A stretch of 27,980 nucleotides of DNA from assembly GCF_000499385.1 (NCBI RefSeq), contig NW_013654326.1, positions 1-27,980 of the forward strand, written 5' to 3'. The position numbers were made by a program, and so were the translations under genes. Source of the DNA: Eimeria necatrix (Eukaryota > Apicomplexa > Conoidasida > Eucoccidiorida > Eimeriidae). Shown one piece after another: positions 19,290 to 27,567 of the stretch (position 1 is the stretch's first letter; each line of letters starts with the position of its first letter). A model generated the notes under the pieces. The model was not told where the DNA came from. It was given only the letters and a program-made list of their open reading frames with translations, and did no database searches.

Positions 19290-19444
19290 GTTTCGGGCTT
19301 CTCTTTCGCCACAAAAGAGACTCCAAAACCCTAAACCCTAATCCAAACCTCCCTCCCGGAGACGGCACCACGCGCTTCGAATTCCCTGCCCCCGGAAACG
19401 CGCAAATTGTCTTCTTCGACCACACCTGCAGAAAAAAAGCCTAA
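17523..19444 (+). CDS. CFAP299: CFAP299 homologue, four exons
   Basis: Cilia- and flagella-associated protein 299; in coccidia the flagellated stage is the microgamete. Exons: 17523-17627, 17950-17992, 18213-18735 and 19165-19444, together 951 nt, 316 residues plus TAA. The joined frame is continuous. Family segments in order: TYEDYLDGFLTETDRLYLSD (exon 1), ERLARELVEIGCLK (exon 2), LTREQFYQKAETLDEQNRKA (exon 3), then a Gly/Pro insert of about 85 residues, LSTIVYVRDLNEEGIEVSGY and IDLADRIKEKSFRD, GKKR joined to LLPRPSDLAYLN (exon 4), poly-Gln, GFGLLFRHKRDSKTLN, PPGDGTTRFEF and IVFFDHTCRKKA. Human CFAP299 has matching YEDFLDS, LARQLVELGY, ISGYIDYAHRL, GKKRLLPRP and FDHISRRK segments and is about 233 residues; the excess here is the Gly/Pro insert. 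Introns 1 and 2 are GT-AG, intron 3 is GC-AG. Confidence 0.94.
17625..17639 (+). promoter_or_regulatory. Palindrome-type motif at the CFAP299 5' splice site
   Basis: GATGTACATACACCC; the exon ends at GAT and the intron starts GTACAT. It equals the motif at 2805. Confidence 0.4.
17803..17816. promoter_or_regulatory. Perfect 14-bp palindrome GGTGTACGTACACC in CFAP299 intron 1
   Basis: Identical on both strands. Best copy of a motif family with eight members in the window. A protein-binding site is one explanation; none is demonstrated. Confidence 0.5.
17871..17942 (+). repeat. (CTG)n in CFAP299 intron 1, next to the acceptor
   Basis: About 23 triplets, three of them variant, ending a few bases before the acceptor TTCTAAG at 17949. 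In this position the sense-strand CTG run takes the place of a usual polypyrimidine tract. Confidence 0.9.
18049..18117 (+). repeat. (TAAA)n microsatellite in CFAP299 intron 2
   Basis: About 17 perfect TAAA units. The 220-bp intron runs from GTAGAC at 17993 to TTCAG at 18212. Confidence 0.97.
18296..18550 (+). repeat. In-frame GGGGCCCC repeat inside CFAP299 exon 3
   Basis: Mostly 12-bp units, with no stop in the CFAP299 frame over about 255 nt; coded product is Gly/Pro-rich (GGPP, PGGP). It sits where CFAP299 proteins have a linker between the RKA-like helix and the VYVRD strand. Confidence 0.93.
18736..19164 (+). other. GC-AG intron 3 of CFAP299
   Basis: Starts AG|GCAAGA, ends GCTGCAG|A. 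Only this pair restores the conserved KKRLLPRP across the junction with the right phase (AG plus A gives Arg). The intron is T-rich at first, then TTAA/AATT-rich (about 19045-19157); its 429 bp hold no gene. Confidence 0.85.
19326..19341 (+). repeat. Telomere-like sequence inside CFAP299 exon 4
   Basis: AAACCCTAAACCCTAA; with the A before it, it is read AAA ACC CTA AAC CCT AA, giving Lys-Thr-Leu-Asn-Pro-Asn. Human CFAP299 has KILNVDP at this place. Confidence 0.9.
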
Positions 19445-19488
19445 ACCCTAAACCCTAAACCCTAAACCCTAAACCCTAAACCCTAAAT
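19443..19488 (+). repeat. Telomere-like array overlapping the CFAP299 stop codon
   Basis: The TAA stop (19442-19444) supplies the first bases of a run of AAACCCT units that continues to the AAATTAGGG junction at 19485. Confidence 0.95.
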
Positions 19489-19838
19489 TAGGGTTTGGTG
19501 GCATCGACGGGTGAAGTGCAGAACCGGGATACTGCGTGCCCACGCAAATGCCGCTGTCGAAAAGGGCCTACCCTCAAGCCCTAAACCCTAAACCCTAAAC
19601 CCTAAATTAGGGTTTGGTGGCACCGGCAGGTGAAAATTAGGGTTTGGTGGCACCGGCAGGTGAAATTCCTACCCGAAATACTGCTAAAGGCGGGATGTGC
19701 CCACGCAGATGCCGCTGTTGTGGCCTAGCCTCAAACCCCTAACCCTAAACCCTAAATTAGGGTTTGGCGGCGCCAGCAGCAGCAACGCCCACCCCTGGGT
19801 AAACCCTAAACCCTAAACCCTAAACCCTAAATCCTAAA
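19485..19838 (+). repeat. About 120-bp tandem repeat built on a telomere-repeat inversion
   Basis: Units begin AAATTAGGGTTTGG at 19485, 19604, 19634 and 19754 (spacings 119, 30, 120). A full unit has AAATTAGGGTTTGGTGGCAC, a CGGCAGGTGAA-like part, a GTGCCCACGCA-ATGCCGCTGT part, and ends in AAACCCT units that run into the next one. The 30-bp unit is a partial copy. Each junction turns CCCTAAA into TTAGGG, reversing the telomere-repeat strand. Confidence 0.88.
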
Positions 19839-20003
19839 GCAGCTGCAACATGTGCTTGGATTCGCTGACGAGCTTTCGTTGCCCCACAAAAAACCTCTTT
19901 TAAAAATAAATAAAACTTTTAAAATAAATAAAACTTTTATTTAAAATGAATTTATTTCACAATCAGCTGCCTCTAAGTACCCAAATGATTTGTAGGCTGC
20001 TGC

Positions 20004-20041
<38 letters not shown>

Positions 20042-20170
20042 CCGTAACATTGTCAGCAGCAGCAGAATCATAGTCACCAGCAGCAGCATCAGCAGCAGAC
20101 TAGTCACCATCAGCGTCAGCAGCAGCAGCAGTAACACAACCAGCATAAGCAGCACCACCATCAGCAGCAA

Positions 20171-20205
<35 letters not shown>

Positions 20206-20224
20206 GCCGCATTCGTTTGTAGTT

Positions 20225-20241
20225 TGCATGCGCTTGCATGC
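20225..20241. promoter_or_regulatory. Two TGCATGC sites, 10 bp apart
   Basis: TGCATGC at 20225-20231 and 20235-20241. This palindrome is a well-known ApiAP2 factor site in apicomplexans. No called gene starts close by, so function is uncertain. Confidence 0.35.
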
Positions 20242-20389
20242 GCTGCGGGCTTTTCACTTTTTGCATTTTGTTTAATGACCAGAAATGGATTTTTCAATTA
20301 AATAAATTTTGAAATATTGAAATAAACTTTTAAATTTAAAAATGGAATTTTAAATTTAAAAAAAGAATTTAAATTCAAAAAACGGCCTT

Positions 20390-20402
20390 GTGTACGTACA
20401 CC
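20390..20402. promoter_or_regulatory. Copy of GGTGTACGTACACC lacking the first G
   Basis: GTGTACGTACACC in AT-rich spacer; 12 of these bases form a perfect palindrome. Confidence 0.4.
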
Positions 20403-20584
20403 CGAAAGCACTGCAAAGTGCGAATGGACTAAAACGCATTTATTTGAAATAAAAATAAAAATAAAATAAAATAAAATAAAATAAATAAAATTTAATTAAA
20501 ATTTAAATAAAATATAAATTAAATGCAAGTCAAATGCAGAACAATTGCAATAAAACAAAAATGCAGCTTCTTCGCCGTGGCTGC

Positions 20585-20620
<36 letters not shown>

Positions 20621-20860
20621 ATAAACCCCATAAATAAATAACAATAAATAATAAATAATAAATAATAAGTAATAATAATAAATAATAAATAACTTTTAAA
20701 TGATTAATAAATAATTACAAATAAACAAATGCACACAAATACTTCTTCCGAGTTACTAAAGAAAAAGGGCCCGCGCCCAAACACTGCGGCAGCAGCAGCT
20801 GCAGCAGAACTATACAGCAAGGGCGCGAAGACACCTCAAGGTGTCTCCACCACTAATCAC

Positions 20861-21131
20861 AGGGGCCCCCAAAGGGTTCGGGGGCCCCCTAGGGTTTAGG
20901 GGCCCCCTAGGGTTTAGAGGCCCCTAAGGGTTTAGGGGGCCCCCTAGGGTTTAGGGGCCCCCTAGCGGCTTGGGGGCCCCCCAAGTGTTTGGGGGCCCCC
21001 CAAGGGTTTGGGGGCCCCCCAAGGGTTTGGGGGACCCCCAAGGGTTTGGGGGCCCCCCAAGGGTTTGGGGGCCCCCCAAGGGTTCAGTTGGGGGGCCCCC
21101 CGAGAGCTGTTGGGGCCCCCCAGGGGCCCCC
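20861..21131 (+). repeat. 19-bp hybrid repeat of GGGGCCCC and telomere heptamer
   Basis: First units are GGGGCCCCCTAGGGTTTAG (containing TAGGGTTTA); from about 20970 they become GGGGGCCCCCCAAGGGTTT. The period is about 19 bp in both parts. A 19-bp period cannot hold one coding frame. The block ends just beyond the stop codon of the coiled-coil gene. Confidence 0.92.
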
Positions 21132-21493
21132 CTATGCAAAGAATTCATCTATGGTGCGGGCGCTGCTGCGTCTGCTGTCCTGTACGTGCTGCTGCAGCTG
21201 CTGCTGCAGCTGCTGCTGCAGCTGCTGCTGCTGCTGCTGCTGCGCGAACAGGGGCGGAGACGCAGTGCTGCTGCTGCTGCTGAGGCCCAAAGGCCCTTCT
21301 GTTGCTGCTGTCGTGGCAGAGCCTTGCTGCGGCCGCTGCAGCGAGGAGATACTCGAGGTGGTTTGCTGCTCCGGCTGCTGCTGCTGCTGCTGCTGATCCT
21401 GCTGCTGCTGCGGCTGCTGCCGCTGCTGCTTGAAGTCTCCGGAAGCTACGCTCGATACACTCAGCGGCGGAGGGGTCTGTGGTGTTTCCCATA

Positions 21494-21537
<44 letters not shown>

Positions 21538-21862
21538 TGCTTCTGCTGAAGCTCCGGCTGCTGCTGCTGCTGCTGCGGCTGCTGCTGCTGCTGCTGCTGC
21601 AGCACGGGATGTGCGCTGCCCCACATGCGGGTAGCAGGCGTTTGGACATTCACCGGAAGCGAAGCAACGCTGCAGCAGCAGCAGCAGCAATCACAGCAGC
21701 AGCAGCAGCAATCACAGAAACAGCAGCAGGAAGCATCACAGCAGCAGCAACAGCAGCAGCAGTCACAAAAACAGCAGCAGCAATCAGAAGAGCAGCAGCA
21801 GCAGCAGCGGGGTCAGCATCAAACAACGGCATCAGCAGCACAAGCGAAGCCACCGGCCACAT

Positions 21863-21926
<64 letters not shown>

Positions 21927-22144
21927 TACCTGAGGTGGGAAGGCGTTGAGGGGCGGCTGGGGTCTGCTGCAGCAGCAGCAGCAAGCAGCGGGAGTGTGGG
22001 GAAGCGGCTGGACAAGACAGAGAAGCTGCTGCGGTTTAGCTGCCGGGCTCCTTGCTGCTGCTGCCTTGCTGCTGCTTCTGCTGCTGTTGCTTTTGTGTAA
22101 ATCTCCTGCATGCGCTGCACTGCTGTCAGCATCGAAGAGATGCA

Positions 22145-22178
<34 letters not shown>

Positions 22179-22263
22179 ACGATGCTGCTGCGCCGCGACC
22201 GCACCCTCGTGCTGCAGGCCACGCTGCTGCAGGGGCTCCCCGGCTGCTGCAGCGGCTGCAGCA

Positions 22264-22297
<34 letters not shown>

Positions 22298-22484
22298 CTG
22301 CTCTCGCTGCATGCCCTGGATTACATTTCCTATGTCGTCGAACGCCTGCTGCCCTGCTGCTGCTGCTGCTGCTGCTGCACCCTGGTCAGCAGCAGCAGCA
22401 GAGCTGCCCAGACACTGCAGCGCAGCTTCGTGCTGCAGCCGAATACGGGCTATTTCCTGCTGCAGCGTTTGCAGAGACTTCGCG

Positions 22485-22527
<43 letters not shown>

Positions 22528-23154
22528 CTGCAGCAGCGGCAGCACTCTTCCGCTCGTACTCGCGCAGCTGCTGCTGCTGCTGCGCCGCTTTCTCTGTCTG
22601 TTGCTGCAGCTGCTGTTGCAGCTGCTGCAGCTGCTGCTGCAGCTGCTGCAGCTGCTGCTCCTTTTCCTCCAACTGCTGGCCCTGGCTCGCAAGCTGCTGC
22701 TGCAGCTGCTCCACTTGCTGCCTTAAGTCCTGCTGCTGCTGCTGCTGCTGCTGTTCATTGCCTTCTGCGTCCACCGCAGAAGCTGACGCTTGCTGCTTCT
22801 CGTCAAGCTGCTGCTGCAGCAGCTTGATCTGCTGCTGCTGCTGCTGCAGCTGCTCCACCAAATGCTGCCGCTCCTGCTGCCCATGCTCTCCGTTGTCTTG
22901 CTGCTGCTGCTGCTGCTGCTGCTGCAGCTGCTGTCTGAGGGCTGCTGTCTCCTGCTGCAGCGCAGCAGACTCATCTCGGGCCTTCTGGCGTTCCTGCTGC
23001 AGCTGCTGCTGCAGCGACTCCACTTGCTGCTGCAGCTGCTGCAGCTGCTGCTGCTGCTGCTGCTGCTGCCCCTCCTCCTGCAAAGAGCTCCGTGGCCGTG
23101 GATCTTCTGTGTGTCTGCTGCTGCGGCGGTAGCGGGCCTCCGCAGCCCGCAGCA

Positions 23155-23189
<35 letters not shown>

Positions 23190-23305
23190 GTTTCTGCTGC
23201 AGCAGGCATTCTCATGTTCTGCAGCAGCTGCCTTGCTGCTTCTGCTGCTTCCATCCACGCAGTGGCTGGCCCGTTGTGCGCAGCAGGAGGCAGCGGCGGC
23301 TTCAC

Positions 23306-23345
<40 letters not shown>

Positions 23346-23543
23346 GCTGCAGGGCTGCGAGTCTGCGGCAGCCAGCCTAGAGGTGCTGCAGCAGCAGGGG
23401 CCAACAGGGGGCCCCCCGGGGGGGCCCCCAGGGGCCCCTGGGGCCCCGGGGGCCCCTGGGGCTGTGCCCTAACCTGAGGGGGGGCCCCCTGCTGGCGCTG
23501 CGGCGGAGTAGCTATCATGCTGGGGGCCCCCCTTGCTGAGACT

Positions 23544-23602
<59 letters not shown>

Positions 23603-23653
23603 GGGGAAGGGGCCCCTATTTGTCGTGGGGTTCAGGGTACGCAAGTGGGGCCC
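21132..23653 (-). CDS. Gln-rich coiled-coil protein, 5' end uncertain
   Basis: Two minus-strand exons are supported: 23653-21930 and 21669-21132. The donor CTCAG|GTAGCT and an acceptor GCTGCAG|C join in phase (AG plus C gives Ser), and the second exon then reads SVASLPVNVQTPATRMW to ARTIDEFFA-stop. The first exon has poly-Gln, a Gly/Pro part (QGPPGPQGPLGAPP), AAHNGPATAWMEAAEAARQL, then about 220 residues of heptad-like Q-rich coiled coil (QQVESLQQQLQQERQKARDE; QLDEKQQ; LREYERK), a Ser run, LQTLQQEIARIRLQHEAALQ, and a Ser-rich tail with MLTAVQRMQEIYTKA. An upstream in-frame TAG and the acceptor CTGCTCAG|GGGCCCC at 23653 suggest an earlier exon that I could not place; the first internal ATG is at 23518. 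Structural or scaffold role is a guess; the family is not recognised. Confidence 0.62.
21670..21929 (-). other. Intron of the coiled-coil gene, nearly all CTG-type repeat
   Basis: 260 nt, GT-AG. On the sense strand it is mainly CTG and GCTGTT triplets from donor to acceptor. Confidence 0.65.
23546..23600 (-). repeat. (CAG)n coding poly-Gln in the coiled-coil gene
   Basis: About 18 triplets near the start of the first supported exon. Confidence 0.93.
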
Positions 23654-23699
23654 CTGAGCAGGGAGCTAAGGTTAGCTGGAGTTGCTGGAGCTGATGCTA

Positions 23700-23743
<44 letters not shown>

Positions 23744-23867
23744 AAGCACCCAGCAGCTGCAGCAGAAAGCAGTCACTAAAAAGCGAAATAAAAGAAAAGA
23801 CAAGGGCCGAAGTCCTGGGCAGGAGGCGCCGCACCGGCAGCAGCCCCCAGCGCAAGCAGCAGCAGCA

Positions 23868-23912
<45 letters not shown>

Positions 23913-24058
23913 GTTTCTCAGCGGGGTGAGGGGCCCCTAGAAATAAATAAATGTTTAATTATGCATTCATTTAAATAGTAAAAATAAAAACAACAGACAG
24001 GAAGCAGCAGAAGAGGCAACGCAAACCCCAGCAGCGAATGACGCTCGTCGGCCGCGTG

Positions 24059-24110
<52 letters not shown>

Positions 24111-24430
24111 TCGCAGGAGGGAACAGCACGTTGCTGCAGTAGACGCGGCAGCAGCAGCAGCAGCCGCTATTTCAGGTGTACAGACAGTGCCAGGAAGCCG
24201 CGAGACGCGCAGCAAAAACTAATACTCCGCTGTCGCTGCTGCTGCTGCTGCTGCTGCTTCTGCTGCAGCAGCAGCAGCAGCAGGATCTCGACTGCTGCTC
24301 GCGACGAAGCAGCTCCAGGCTTTGTCTCTCGAATAAATAAAATGAATTTAAAAAATAAAAAAGAATTAAATTTAAATTCAAAAATAAATGAATTAAAAGC
24401 ACAAAGGGATCGCTGGCCGTGTCCGCGGAA

Positions 24431-24484
<54 letters not shown>

Positions 24485-24660
24485 TCATCTTTTCTTCTTT
24501 TTTGCCTCATTTGTCCATTTTTCATTTATTTTCATATCTTTTTATTCTTTTTTTTATTATTTTTCATTTATTTATTATTTCTCATTTATTTATTTTCATT
24601 TCTCATCTTTTTGCCCCTCGTTTGACCCCTCTTCGGACTTCTCCGCCAAAGAGGAAGTAG
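23654..24660. other. Spacer upstream of the coiled-coil gene
   Basis: CTG arrays near 23701-23741, 23868-23911, 24060-24109 and 24437-24480 lie in AT-rich DNA. A missing 5' exon of the coiled-coil gene is likely here, but no frame gives decisive protein. A minus-strand candidate acceptor TTTCTAG|GGGCCCC occurs near 23938. Confidence 0.45.
24175..24186. promoter_or_regulatory. Copy of the GGTGTACAGACACC motif (one side)
   Basis: GGTGTACAGACA in spacer, same form as 5152. Confidence 0.35.
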
Positions 24661-24663
24661 CTA

Positions 24664-24668
24664 ATAAG

Positions 24669-24707
<39 letters not shown>

Positions 24708-24716
24708 ACAAATAAG

Positions 24717-24763
<47 letters not shown>

Positions 24764-24974
24764 ACAATCTAATTAATTAATTAATTAATTAATTAATTAA
24801 CAAATATAATTAAACATAAAAATAAGAAAAATTAATTATAAAGAACCACTCGTTTCTCTCTTCAGAATTTCCTTTTCAAATAATATATCCCCTCAGTTAT
24901 TCATTTCTTCACTTCAGTTTATTTATTTATTTGTTCATTTATTTGTCTATTTATTTATTTTTTTATTTATTTGT

Positions 24975-25013
<39 letters not shown>

Positions 25014-25016
25014 TTT
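24664..25016 (+). repeat. TAAA, TTAA and TTTA microsatellites
   Basis: (TAAA)n at about 24668-24765, TTAA at about 24770-24800 and (TTTA)n at about 24916-25015. The first and last are inverted copies of one tetranucleotide. No gene. Confidence 0.95.
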
Positions 25017-25120
25017 CAATTTCTATTATTTGCAAGTTTTTATTTGCTGCTAGTTAAGCGCTTGCTGCGCCCCATTGGGGCCTCTCTGAAGAGAAGCCAA
25101 TCAAACAAAAACACTCTTTG

Positions 25121-25576
25121 GCTAGCTAGCTAGCTAGCTAGATAGCTAGCTAGCTAGCTAGCCACTTAACCAGATAGCTAGCTAGCTAGCTAGCTAGCTA
25201 GCTAGCTCGCCAGCTAGCTAGCTACTTCACCAGGTAGCTAGCCAGCTAGCTAGCTACTTAACCAGCTAGCTAGCTACTTAACCAGCTAGCTAGCTAGCTA
25301 CTTAACTAGCTAGCTAGCTAGCTAGCTAGATAAGTAGCTAGCTGGCTAGCTAGCTAGCTGGCTAGCTAGCGAGCGAGATAAGTAGCTGGCTGTCCAGCTA
25401 GCTAGCGAGCTAGCCATTTAGCTAGTTAGCTAGCCAGCTAGCTAGTTAGCCACTCAGCTAGCTGGCTAGCTATCCAGCCATCTGCTTAGCTAGCTAGATA
25501 GCTAGCTAGCTAGCCAGCTAGCTAGCCAGCTAGCTAGCCAGCTAGCTAGCCAGCTAGCTAGCCAGCTAGCTAGCTA
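25121..25576. repeat. 456-bp TAGC tetranucleotide array
   Basis: GCTAGCTAGC units with interruptions such as ACTTAACCA, GATAAGTAG and CCAGC. GCTAGC and CTAG are palindromes, so the array is self-complementary along its length. Stops (TAG) in all frames rule out coding. Confidence 0.97.
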
Positions 25577-25988
25577 AGGAAGACACACTAAAGGCTTTGT
25601 GCATTTGTGAGGAGGCCTTTTGTGCCCTGCTGGGAAAACGAATAGAGATCCAACGCTGCTGCTGCTGCTGCTGCTGCTGCTGCCGCTGCTGCTGTGAACG
25701 CTCTTGCTGCAGTTTCTGCTGCTGCTTCTGCTGCTTCTTCTGCTGCTGCTGTTTACTCCTTTTTCGACTTTTTCTTTTTCCTCTTTTTGTCTTTGCGGCC
25801 GTCTCTACCGTTGCCTTCCAAAACCTGCAGCAGCAGCAGCAGCAGCAGCAGCAGCACAAGCAGCAGGTACTGCAGCAGCAGCGAAAGCTGCAGCAGCGGC
25901 GGCAGCAACAGCACTTGCAAGAGCAGCACAAGTTGCAGCAGCAGCAGCAGCACAACCGCAGATGCAGTGACAACAGCAGGACTCAATC

Positions 25989-26034
<46 letters not shown>

Positions 26035-26163
26035 GCAAACCATTAGCAGCAGCCTTAGAACTATATTGCGCAGCACCCGTTGCAGCCTCAGCAGCAGCAG
26101 CAACATTACGAGGGTCACAGGCATCAGCAGCAGCAGCAACATTAAAAAAATTACCGTTGTTAT

Positions 26164-26211
<48 letters not shown>

Positions 26212-26332
26212 CAACAGCATGAAAGGCAACAGCAGCAGCAATAACAGCACTGGCAGCTCGAACACAATTACTAGCAGCAGCAGCAGCACCAAGAGAATAG
26301 CAACAGCAGCACTGGCAGCTCGAAGATAATTA
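25577..26332. other. CTG/CAG-rich spacer downstream of the cyclin-like gene
   Basis: CTG tracts on the left (25655-25750) give way to CAG tracts (25830-26320). Long Ser, Ala or Leu frames exist on both strands, but none has unique islands that support coding. A 3' exon of the cyclin-like gene could lie here. Confidence 0.45.
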
Positions 26333-26333
26333 T

Positions 26334-26389
<56 letters not shown>

Positions 26390-26536
26390 GGTTACTTCTG
26401 CTGCTTCGACGGCCCTGGCGAGGACAGCAGCCATGGGCTGGGAGAGTTGGCCGTTTTGTGTCTGTCTTTGAGTTTGTTTTAAAACAATTAATTCTTTTTT
26501 TATTTCCGAGAAGCAACGAAGCAGCTCAGACCAACG

Positions 26537-26581
<45 letters not shown>

Positions 26582-26718
26582 GTTGTCTGCTGCTGCTGCT
26601 GCTGCGTTGTCTGCTGCTGCTGCTGCTGCTGCGCTGTCTGCTGCCGCTGGCGGCGCGCGCGGCTCTGCTGCACTGCCTGCTGCTGCTGCTGCTGCAGCTG
26701 GCGCTGCTGCTGCGCTGC

Positions 26719-26764
<46 letters not shown>

Positions 26765-27023
26765 AGTTGGGCCATCCTCTGCGAGGCTGAGCAAGTGTCT
26801 CTTGATGACAAGTTCAGCGTCGAAGCCGTGCTGCTGCTGCAGCTGCTGCAGCAGCGGGCTCGCCAGCAGCGCAGCAGCAGCAAGTCTGGCTGGGGGGTGC
26901 AGCAGCGGCAGCACAGGAGAAGCAAACAGCAGCAAACAAGTTGCTTCTGCTTCTTCCTGCAGCAGCACCAGCTGCGACAGCAGCTTTATGTGCTGCAGCT
27001 CCAGCGCCTCCACGCGGTCGTTC

Positions 27024-27061
<38 letters not shown>

Positions 27062-27143
27062 GTTGCTGCTGCTGCTGCTGCCGTTGCTGCTGCTGCTGCT
27101 GCCGTTGCTGCTGCTCGCTGCTGCGCTCCGCGTCTCTTCCGCG

Positions 27144-27180
<37 letters not shown>

Positions 27181-27507
27181 GCTGCAGCTGCTGCAGCTGC
27201 TGCTGCAGCGTGGCCTCTGCTGCAGCAACTAGCTGCGCACAAAGCTCGTTGAGGGGCTCTTTGCTGCTGAGGGCCAGCAGCTGAAACTGCAGCGCCTCGC
27301 AAACCACCAATTCGAAGGATAAAACTGCATTCAAGTCCAAGTCCGCAATGTCCCCCAGCAGCTCCTGCAAACAAACCACAAACTAGGGTTTAGGGTTTAG
27401 GGTTTAGGGCTTAGGGTTTAGGGTTTAGCCTCCAAGCCCCTCCACCCCCAGCAGCAACAGCACCACAGCAGCACAGCAGCAGCACCACCACCACCACAGC
27501 AGCATCC

Positions 27508-27567
<60 letters not shown>

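Larger units (their letters stand above)
19839..20860. other. AT-rich spacer with CAG/CTG tracts
   Basis: Contains AAATAAA-rich DNA, mixed CAG/CTG tracts (about 19995-20210), two TGCATGC sites, a motif copy at 20390, AAAAT and AATA microsatellites (about 20455-20525 and 20625-20715) and one (CAG)n tract near 20587-20620. A minus-strand frame of 97 codons at 19973-20266 is almost all Leu, Val and Gln, and I do not call it. Confidence 0.5.

Noticed and set aside
19973..20266. Minus-strand Leu/Val-rich frame that could be a membrane protein
   Set aside because: Hydrophobic run comes from CAG/CTG variants; no clear start context or loops.
22110..23132. Plus-strand Cys/Ser-rich frame of about 340 codons
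   Set aside because: Mirror of the coiled-coil gene on the minus strand, which has heptads, a matching intron and a sensible C-terminus.
25121..25576. CRISPR array
   Set aside because: It is a tetranucleotide satellite without distinct repeats and unique spacers, and the DNA is eukaryotic.
25694..26329. Plus-strand Ser-rich frame and minus-strand Leu-rich frame
   Set aside because: Only triplet-run translation; no unique island, splice evidence or family pattern.
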